NCBI GenBank assembly: GCA_937898205.1
Contig: CALEJC010000161.1
Span: 1-5,023 of the forward strand
Length of the DNA stretch: 5,023 nucleotides
Origin: an uncultured Bacteroidales bacterium
GTDB lineage: Bacteria; Bacteroidota; Bacteroidia; Bacteroidales; UBA932
Reading direction: 5' to 3'
This document shows, piece by piece, positions 1 through 5,023 of this stretch. The translations under genes and the position numbers were made by a program. The notes beneath the pieces were generated by a model. It was not told the origin of the DNA. It saw only the letters and a program-made list of their open reading frames with translations, and did not search any database. Position 1 is the first letter of the stretch. The number at the start of each line of letters is the position of its first letter.

Positions 1-568
1 CAGCCCTCAGCAGCCATTCCTGCGCATCAGACTGGACCGGGAGGTCATCAGCACCCAGCTGGTGGGCAGTTACAATGCGGACAACGTGCTCGCAGCACTT
101 GCTGTGGGCGAGTATTTCGGCGTGGCCCGCAGCGAAGCAATAGCGGCCATTGAGAGCTATTGCCCGGCAAATAAGCGCTCTCAGATGATGCGCACAGACA
201 AGAATACTCTCATCGTGGATGCCTACAACGCCAATCCTTCTTCAATGAATGCCGCACTCGACAACTTCTCCAATGTGCAGGCAGACCGCAAGATAGCGAT
301 GCTGGGCGATATGCGTGAGCTCGGCGAGGATTCGCTCGGAGAGCACATCAGCATCCTTCGTAAGATTCGCAAGATGGAGCTGGAGAGCTACCTCGTCGGG
401 GAAGAATTTGCCAAGGCGGCAGCTCAGGAAGGAAAGGGCAGCGAAATACTCTTCGACTCATCTGAAGCGCTCGCCGCTTTCCTGTCAGAGCATCCTGTGG
501 AGCAAGCAGTCATCCTGCTCAAAGGCTCCCGCGGCATCGCAATGGAAAAGGTTATAGACAAGCTATAA
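1..568 (+). CDS. murF: MurF, UDP-N-acetylmuramoyl-tripeptide--D-alanyl-D-alanine ligase (C-terminal part, 5' end outside window)
   Basis: MurF is the cytoplasmic ATP-dependent ligase that adds D-Ala-D-Ala to UDP-MurNAc-tripeptide, the last soluble step in making the peptidoglycan precursor. The reading frame is open from base 2 with no start needed, giving 188 residues before TAA; the family is usually about 430 residues, so the N-terminal half, including the ATP-binding GKT loop, lies to the left. Visible motifs, numbered from the window edge: GSYNADN (22-28, end of the central Mur ligase domain), then the C-terminal ligase domain with NKRSQ, VDAYNANPSSM (72-82), MLGDMRELG (100-108) and LLKGSRGIAMEKV (172-184). 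The DAYNANP and KGSR...MEKV pair separates MurF from MurC, MurD and MurE. The GTG at 62 is an internal valine of the conserved LVGSYN stretch, not a start. Local GC is about 60 % in two hand-counted 60-base lines. The next gene begins 29 bases downstream on the same strand. Confidence 0.96.
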   Translation, partial: SPQQPFLRIRLDREVISTQLVGSYNADNVLAALAVGEYFGVARSEAIAAIESYCPANKRSQMMRTDKNTLIVDAYNANPSSMNAALDNFSNVQADRKIAMLGDMRELGEDSLGEHISILRKIRKMELESYLVGEEFAKAAAQEGKGSEILFDSSEALAAFLSEHPVEQAVILLKGSRGIAMEKVIDKL

Positions 569-578
569 TTACTTAATA

Positions 579-600
579 ACCACATAATTACCACATAATG
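579..600 (+). repeat. 11-bp tandem direct repeat spanning the esterase start codon
   Basis: Two adjacent 11-base units, accacataatt (579-589) and accacataatg (590-600), differ only in the last base. The change in the second copy creates the ATG at 598-600 that starts the esterase. Almost all of the 29-base murF-esterase gap is taken up by this repeat and the A/T-rich bases before it. There is no Shine-Dalgarno-like purine run, which is normal in Bacteroidota, where A-rich unstructured leaders favour initiation. Whether the repeat matters for translation or is a recent slippage duplication cannot be told from the sequence. Confidence 0.8.
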
Positions 601-2046
601 AAAGCAAGAACTATCATTACACTTCTTCTTGCTGTTACTTTTGCCGTAGCTGCTTCTGCACAACAGGTGCTTGAGCTACCTAAGGTAATTGGCAGCAATA
701 TGGTACTTCAGCAAGGGGAGGAGGTTGCCATCTGGGGTCAGGGTGTGCCCGGTAAAAAAGTCAGAGTCAATTTTGCAGGTCAGAAAAAGACAACTATAGT
801 TGATGCAGAAGGCCATTGGTCACTTCTTCTGGATCCTATGACCGCAGATTTCACGCCAAGGAGCATGATCATCTGCGACGGGAAGTCTCGTATCGAATTG
901 GAAAATATTCTTGTGGGTGAGGTCTGGCTGGCAGGAGGTCAATCCAATATGGAATACAGGATGGATAGGCCTAAAGGATATGTGCTTCAGAAAAGAGGTG
1001 AGGATTTGCAGATGGAGGAATACCTCAAGGGTGGAGATGAGCGCATCCGCCTCCTTTATGTGGAGAAAAAGCGCAATGTAGACGCTCTTCCGAGCAAAGG
1101 ATGGCAGACTCTTGACAAAGAAAGCATTGCCGACATGTCCGCACCGGCCTATTTCTTTGCAAAAACTCTTGCGGACAGTCTTGATGTGCCTGTGGGAATA
1201 ATGAGCATATCCTGGGGCGGCTCTGTAATTGAGGCCTGGACTCCGGAAGATAAGGCCATAGACTACCTGCGCAAGAACCCTGACAGCAAGAATAATAATA
1301 TCCGCGAGTCGGAATATGGTTCTATGTTTGCTTCTATGATCAGGCCTGTGATTCCTTATACAATCAACGGATTTATCTGGTATCAGGGCGAGAGCAACCT
1401 TCTTAACCATCCGGACACTTTCCATTATTATTATGACAAGCAGAAGTTGCTCATAGAATCATGGAGAGAACTCTGGGGCGACGACAGCCTGCCTTTCTAT
1501 TATGTTCAGCTTGCACCATATAGCTATTCACAGAGAAGGGACAGATATCCTATTACCTGGGACAAACTGCCGGAATTCTGGACCATACAGCAGAATCTCA
1601 TGGATATTCCATATTGTGGCATGGCCCCTATACTCGATCTTGTAGATGTCCCCGGGGATATTCATCCTCCATATAAACATATAGTAGGTTATAGATTAGC
1701 GCTTTGGGCACTTCAAAACGACTATGGCAAGGAGTATCTTGAGGCAAGCGGGCCTGTACTCGACTTTGCAAGAATTGAAGCTGATGAGATAGTACTTGAG
1801 TTCTCCCATGCCGACGGCTTGAGAAGCAGCGACGGCAAGCCGCTGAGCTGGTTTCAGACGCTGAATTCGCGTGGCAATTATGCAAGAGCCACTGCTGTAA
1901 TAAAGGGCAATCAAGTCAGAATCCCTATACAGAAAGGAGTAGAGGTCCAGGAGGTGAGATTTGCCTGGGATGAGCTTGCGATGCCTAATCTCGTAAACTC
2001 TGCAGGGCTTCCGGCTCTTCCGTTCAGAATATCAATTACCAAATAA
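598..2046 (+). CDS. Secreted sialate O-acetylesterase-family (SGNH) carbohydrate esterase
   Basis: This is a complete 482-residue enzyme predicted to remove O-acetyl groups from sugars in the periplasm. Residues 1-21 form a Sec signal peptide (positive MKAR, hydrophobic core, A-S-A before QQ), which fixes the ATG at 598. Next comes a beta-rich N-terminal segment (about 25-105, with GSNMVLQQGEEVAIWG). The SGNH hydrolase core follows: GGQSNMEY with putative nucleophile Ser116, SWGGSVIEAW (205-214), WYQGESN (261-267) and GDIHPPYKHIVGYRLAL (353-369) with putative catalytic His356 and nearby acids Asp350 and Asp354. The tail NSAGLPALPFRISI is the usual family ending. Family members act on acetylated sialic acids, xylan, xyloglucan or other hemicelluloses, and motif reading does not separate these. 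The GH3 gene starts 6 bases after its stop, which favours a plant-type or mixed glycan over sialic acid, but this is inference. The stop is doubled (TAATAA). Three counted 60-base lines were 40-42 % GC and one was 52 %, lower than in murF. Confidence 0.93.
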   Translation: MKARTIITLLLAVTFAVAASAQQVLELPKVIGSNMVLQQGEEVAIWGQGVPGKKVRVNFAGQKKTTIVDAEGHWSLLLDPMTADFTPRSMIICDGKSRIELENILVGEVWLAGGQSNMEYRMDRPKGYVLQKRGEDLQMEEYLKGGDERIRLLYVEKKRNVDALPSKGWQTLDKESIADMSAPAYFFAKTLADSLDVPVGIMSISWGGSVIEAWTPEDKAIDYLRKNPDSKNNNIRESEYGSMFASMIRPVIPYTINGFIWYQGESNLLNHPDTFHYYYDKQKLLIESWRELWGDDSLPFYYVQLAPYSYSQRRDRYPITWDKLPEFWTIQQNLMDIPYCGMAPILDLVDVPGDIHPPYKHIVGYRLALWALQNDYGKEYLEASGPVLDFARIEADEIVLEFSHADGLRSSDGKPLSWFQTLNSRGNYARATAVIKGNQVRIPIQKGVEVQEVRFAWDELAMPNLVNSAGLPALPFRISITK

Positions 2047-2052
2047 TAAGTT

Positions 2053-4359
2053 ATGAAAAAGTCAGTTTTGATATCTATCGCACTGTGTGCGGCAAGTATC
2101 TCTGTGTTGGCGCAACCTCAGCTTCGCAAAGACAATATCGATGAGGTGATGAAGTCTATGACTCTTGAGGAAAAGGTTACTCTCCTCGTAGGCGGAAGTC
2201 GAGCAATCAACATAGACGGTGTACCTTCAGGAACAACCAACCTTGTCCCAGGAGCAGCGGGAGTGACCCGCGCAGTCCCAAGACTTGGCATTCCTCAGAC
2301 CGTCCTTGCAGACGGACCTGCAGGCGTCAGGATCAGTCCTACACGAGAAGGGGACAGTAATACCTATTACGCAACAGCATTTCCTGTGGGAACTGCCCTC
2401 GCCACAAGCTGGAATACAGAGCTTGTGGAAGAGGTAACCAAGGCTATGGGTAATGAAGTTCTCGAATATGGAATAGATGTGCTTCTGGCGCCCGGAATGA
2501 ACATTCACAGGAATGTGCTCTGTGGCCGCAACTTTGAATATTTTTCTGAGGATCCATTGATTACAGGTAAAATGGCTGCGGCCTATGTCAATGGCATTCA
2601 GAGCAATGGTGCAGGTGCCTGCATCAAACACTATGCGGTAAATAACCAGGAAACCAACCGAAACTTCGTGGATGCACAGGTAAGCCAGAGGGCACTTCGT
2701 GAGATTTATCTCAAAGGCTTTGAGATTGCAGTCAAAGAAGCCCAGCCTTGGACAGTAATGTCTTCATATAATGCGCTCAATGGAGAATTTACCCAGCAAG
2801 ACTATGAGCTGCTCACTACAATACTTCGTGACGAATGGGGTTTTCAGGGCATAGTCATGACGGACTGGGGTTCAAAGGAAGGGACGGTGAAATCATTGAA
2901 AGCCGGCAACGACCTCATGGAGCCCGGTAACCAGACCGAGATGGAGCGCATCATCGCCGCTGTCAAAGATGGCACTATCTCTCAGGAGGAGTTGGACAGG
3001 AATGTGAAGCGCATGCTGGGATATATAGTAAAGACTCCTCGTTTTGCCGGATATAAATACAGCAACAAACCGGACCTCAAAGCTCATGCGCAGATTGCGC
3101 GTCGAGCAGCTACGGAAGGTATGGTCCTCCTAAAGAACGATGGCGTACTCCCACTCTCCAAAGACAGCAAGATTGCTCTTTATGGTGTGGCTTCTTATGA
3201 TCTCATTGCAGGAGGCTCAGGCTCTGGAAATGTAAACAAAGAGTATGTAAGAAATCTCCATGATGGACTCAAGATGAACGGATTTACAATTGATCCTACT
3301 CCGGCAGAATGGTATGACAACTATGTTACATACAAGAACATAGAGCTTAACAATCATGCGATCAGCGGAGGTTTCTGGGGAAAGCGCGTGCTTCCTGAGA
3401 TGGAGGTACCGTCAAGCTTCATCAGCAGGATTCTTCCAGGGACAGATGTGGCAATCCTTACTCTCGGGCGCAATGCAGGAGAGGGTGGCGACAGAAAGAA
3501 TGAAAAAGGGGACTTCCTTCTTACAGATCTTGAGCGCGACCTCTTGCAGAACATCTGCGACAAATATCACGAGGCTGGAAAGAAGGTGGTAGTGGTGCTT
3601 AATATAGGCGGCGTGATTGAAACTGCATCCTGGAAGCACCTTCCTGATGCAATACTTCTCGCATGGCAGCCTGGCATGGAAGGCGGAGCATCTATTGCCG
3701 ATGTGCTTTGCGGCAAGGCAAACCCTTCCGGAAAGCTTGCTACAAGCTTCCCTCTGAGATACTTTGACAGCCCGTCTTCGCTCAACTTCCCATACAGCAA
3801 CATCAGCACAAGCGGCAGATCTCGCGGACCACGCAAAGACTATGACTATTCAAAATATACCGATGGTATATGGGTAGGGTACAGGTATTTCCAAACCGCC
3901 GGTCTAGATGTGTCATATCCATTCGGCTATGGCCTGTCATATACTACATTTGAGTTCAGCAAGCCTGTTGTCAAAGCGACAGCCGAGGGCTTCAACGCGA
4001 CTGTCACCGTGACCAATACAGGAGATGTAGCCGGCAAGGAAGTAGTGGAAATCTTTGTAACTGCACCGGATGGCGGTCTGAAAAAGCCAGCCGTCGAGCT
4101 GAAGGGCTTCGCCAAGACCAAAGAGCTTCAACCTGGTGAATCCCAGACAATTACAATCAATATCGACAACTACGGCCTTGCTTCGTTTAACGAATCCACC
4201 TCTGCCTGGGAGGCTGCCGCCGGTACATATAAGGTACATTTCTCAAAGCACGTGGCAGCTCCTGTAGCTACCTGTGATTACAAGCTCAAGAAAGCTTTGA
4301 GCTGGCAGGCACACAAAGCAGTAGCTCCGGAGGAGGAGATTGAAGAAATCAAGTTCTAA
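2053..4359 (+). CDS. Secreted glycoside hydrolase family 3 beta-glucosidase/beta-xylosidase-like enzyme
   Basis: This complete 768-residue exo-acting retaining glycosidase is predicted to release terminal beta-linked glucose (or xylose) from oligosaccharides in the periplasm. Residues 1-20 are a Sec signal peptide (MKKS, hydrophobic core, VLA before QPQ); Cys12 has no proper lipobox, so it is not an obvious lipoprotein. The (beta/alpha)8 domain spans about 28-330, with LADGPAGVR (85-93), GRNFEYFSEDP (158-168), KHYAVNNQE (192-200), VMSSYNALNG (235-244) and the nucleophile Asp271 in VMTDWGS. The alpha/beta sandwich domain runs from about 345 to 615, with GGSGSGNV (387-394) and acid/base Glu477 in GRNAGEGGDR. 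YPFGYGLSYTTFEF (622-635) leads into a fibronectin-III-like domain (about 645-735), followed by a charged tail EEEIEEIKF. Length and layout fit three-domain GH3 enzymes such as Thermotoga neapolitana Bgl3B plus a signal peptide, with no PA14 insert. It is not NagZ, because the KH(F/I)PG...D(S/T)H motif is absent. It is probably translated from the esterase mRNA (6-base gap, no Shine-Dalgarno). Exact substrate is not readable. Confidence 0.95.
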   Translation: MKKSVLISIALCAASISVLAQPQLRKDNIDEVMKSMTLEEKVTLLVGGSRAINIDGVPSGTTNLVPGAAGVTRAVPRLGIPQTVLADGPAGVRISPTREGDSNTYYATAFPVGTALATSWNTELVEEVTKAMGNEVLEYGIDVLLAPGMNIHRNVLCGRNFEYFSEDPLITGKMAAAYVNGIQSNGAGACIKHYAVNNQETNRNFVDAQVSQRALREIYLKGFEIAVKEAQPWTVMSSYNALNGEFTQQDYELLTTILRDEWGFQGIVMTDWGSKEGTVKSLKAGNDLMEPGNQTEMERIIAAVKDGTISQEELDRNVKRMLGYIVKTPRFAGYKYSNKPDLKAHAQIARRAATEGMVLLKNDGVLPLSKDSKIALYGVASYDLIAGGSGSGNVNKEYVRNLHDGLKMNGFTIDPTPAEWYDNYVTYKNIELNNHAISGGFWGKRVLPEMEVPSSFISRILPGTDVAILTLGRNAGEGGDRKNEKGDFLLTDLERDLLQNICDKYHEAGKKVVVVLNIGGVIETASWKHLPDAILLAWQPGMEGGASIADVLCGKANPSGKLATSFPLRYFDSPSSLNFPYSNISTSGRSRGPRKDYDYSKYTDGIWVGYRYFQTAGLDVSYPFGYGLSYTTFEFSKPVVKATAEGFNATVTVTNTGDVAGKEVVEIFVTAPDGGLKKPAVELKGFAKTKELQPGESQTITINIDNYGLASFNESTSAWEAAAGTYKVHFSKHVAAPVATCDYKLKKALSWQAHKAVAPEEEIEEIKF

Positions 4360-5023
4360 CGCCAGCGATATTGGAGTTTCAACTCCGTACGTTCAGGTCT
4401 ATACTCAAGCCGCAGCCACAAGCTGTGGCTTCTGTTTATGTGCCATGCCGCAAACACTGAGGCCTTCCAACCTCGTCCATAGAGTGCCGGCACATTGAAA
4501 GTCCCCGGAGCATCCTGCTCGTAGACATAGATGCGGTCATCCCAATTATCCACTCTATATACAGTGGCACGGGCACTGATTGTCAGAGCCTCCGTCTTGC
4601 GCCCCAACTGAAGGTATGCCATATGAGCAAAGCCTCTGCACCACAGGGCGTTATAGCGAAGTGTGAGCAGAAAAGGTCCCAACGACAACTGATTGTCAAG
4701 TCTGATATCCGCCCGCAGCGGAGCACTCTCGGCAGGACGATAGCGCAGACTTATCCGCATCTGATGAGACAAGCTCAAAGAGTCAGACAAAGGATATTGA
4801 GGTTTCCATTGCGCAAGCAACTTATACTGCTGCTTGCCATCCCGCACGGCGAGGTCGGCGCTGGCAAAGGCATAAGCATCGGAGTAGCCTATTGCGATAC
4901 CGCTATATTCTTTATACTCAGGCGAATAGTAGCGCAGCTGCAAAGCCAGGCTACGCCCATATCGGGGGACCCACAGCATCCCGGCAACACCAGCAATGCT
5001 CTTGTCATAGTGCCACGACGCTT
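4356..5023 (-). CDS. Beta-strand-rich, probable outer-membrane beta-barrel protein (C-terminal part; N-terminus beyond right edge)
   Basis: The frame is open from the right edge (first full codon 5021-5019) to TAG at 4358-4356, giving 221 residues. The ATG at 4979 is internal: the frame continues upstream without a stop (ASWHYDKSIAGVAG), so it is not a convincing start. The protein is a series of amphipathic strands with alternating hydrophobic and polar residues, such as LALQLRYY, YKLLAQW, MRISLRY, FLLTLRYNALW, LTISARATVYRV, LWLRLEYR and LKLQYRWR, joined by short polar turns rich in D, S and G. This is the look of an outer-membrane beta-barrel C-terminus, although the last residue is Arg with Trp just before it. 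The stretch DDRIYVYE (161-168) then PALYGRGWK (178-186) recalls the C-terminal barrel region of Bacteroidota proteins annotated as 'helix-hairpin-helix (ComEA-like) domain-containing'. That is recall only and is low-confidence; any such domain would be outside the window. Two counted lines were 57 and 60 % GC, closer to murF than to the CAZyme pair. Confidence 0.82.
   Translation of the reverse strand, partial: ASWHYDKSIAGVAGMLWVPRYGRSLALQLRYYSPEYKEYSGIAIGYSDAYAFASADLAVRDGKQQYKLLAQWKPQYPLSDSLSLSHQMRISLRYRPAESAPLRADIRLDNQLSLGPFLLTLRYNALWCRGFAHMAYLQLGRKTEALTISARATVYRVDNWDDRIYVYEQDAPGTFNVPALYGRGWKASVFAAWHINRSHSLWLRLEYRPERTELKLQYRWR
4373..4386. repeat. Short inverted repeat just past the convergent stops
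   Basis: GGAGTT (4373-4378) and AACTCC (4381-4386) are perfect reverse complements separated by only 2 bases. In RNA this would fold as a 5-bp stem with a TTCA-type tetraloop. It begins 13 bases after the GH3 stop, inside the last codons of the minus-strand gene, and has no T-tract on either side, so it is weak as a terminator on its own. Confidence 0.4.
4414..4437 (+). terminator. Candidate intrinsic terminator for the esterase-GH3 transcript, inside the opposing gene
   Basis: AGCCACA (4414-4420) and TGTGGCT (4424-4430) form a perfect 7-bp stem with a 3-base loop (agc). It is followed by the moderately T-rich run tctgttt (4431-4437). The hairpin lies 54 bases past the GH3 stop and is read in the + direction. 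On the minus strand the same hairpin is not followed by a T-run, so it would act mainly on the + transcript. Because the opposing genes overlap at their stops, any + strand terminator must sit inside the minus-strand coding region. The stem is short and the T-run is interrupted by C and G, so the call is tentative. Confidence 0.35.

Noticed and set aside
636..643. TACTTTTG, matching the Bacteroides -7 promoter consensus TAnnTTTG; similar matches lie in the esterase (TATGTTTG near 1324) and the GH3 gene (TACATTTG near 3945)
   Set aside because: All are inside coding sequence, none has a convincing -33 element at the right spacing, and so short a pattern is expected several times by chance.
820..1425. 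A 201-codon open frame on the minus strand within the esterase gene
   Set aside because: It is antisense to conserved esterase motifs (GQSNME through WYQGESN), and its translation shows no recognisable domain; it is a shadow of the real gene.
2053..2112. Lipoprotein signal peptide on GH3 because of Cys12
   Set aside because: The residue before Cys is Leu, not Gly/Ala/Ser, and a good signal peptidase I site (VLA before Q) follows.
4283..4303. Inverted repeat AGCTCAA...TTGAGCT with a 7-base loop near the GH3 3' end
   Set aside because: It lies upstream of the stop inside the GH3 coding sequence, has no T-run after it and encodes a plausible linker; probably chance.
4327..4338. Strong Shine-Dalgarno-like purine run (ggaggagg) near the GH3 3' end
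   Set aside because: It encodes the Glu-rich C-terminal tail, and no + strand reading frame of any length starts downstream.
2053..4359. GH3 gene as NagZ-type N-acetylglucosaminidase for peptidoglycan recycling, suggested by the nearby murF
   Set aside because: The NagZ signature KH(F/I)PG(H/L)G...D(S/T)H is absent. The protein has KHYAVNNQE, a three-domain layout and Glu477 in the second domain, as in beta-glucosidase-type GH3 enzymes.

Overview
The window reads as chromosomal DNA of a Bacteroidota (Bacteroidales-like) bacterium. Three things point there. The MurF C-terminal half carries the 'NKRSQ...VDAYNANPSSM' wording typical of that phylum. Neither complete gene has a Shine-Dalgarno sequence, and both start behind A/T-rich leaders. 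The two complete genes are secreted carbohydrate-active enzymes of kinds that are abundant in gut and rumen Bacteroidota. This taxonomic call is inference from sequence style, not a database match.

Layout: (1) positions 1-568, + strand, the C-terminal part of murF (UDP-MurNAc-tripeptide--D-Ala-D-Ala ligase), cut by the left edge. (2) 598-2046, +, a complete secreted SGNH-type esterase of the sialate O-acetylesterase family. (3) 2053-4359, +, a complete secreted glycoside hydrolase family 3 beta-glucosidase/beta-xylosidase-like enzyme with both catalytic residues present. (4) 4356-5023, - strand, the C-terminal part of a beta-strand-rich, probably outer-membrane, protein that runs off the right edge and meets the GH3 gene tail to tail with a 4-base stop-codon overlap. 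No tRNA, rRNA, CRISPR array, insertion sequence or integrase was seen, and no gap between genes exceeds 29 bases.

The esterase and GH3 genes are 6 bases apart, both exported, and almost certainly co-transcribed. Together they form a small periplasmic module: the esterase strips O-acetyl groups from a decorated glycan or oligosaccharide, and the GH3 exo-enzyme then releases terminal beta-linked sugars. There is no SusC/SusD pair, regulator or transporter in the window, so this is not a complete polysaccharide utilisation locus as seen here. murF is a housekeeping cytoplasmic cell-wall gene and is probably only a neighbour, although the 29-base gap would allow read-through.

The genes themselves are ordinary. 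The points worth a second look are the base-composition step between the CAZyme pair and its flanks, the 11-bp tandem repeat that contains the esterase start codon, the overlapping convergent stops with a candidate terminator inside the opposing gene, and the uncertain identity of the partial beta-barrel-like protein. I found no convincing evidence of a novel system.
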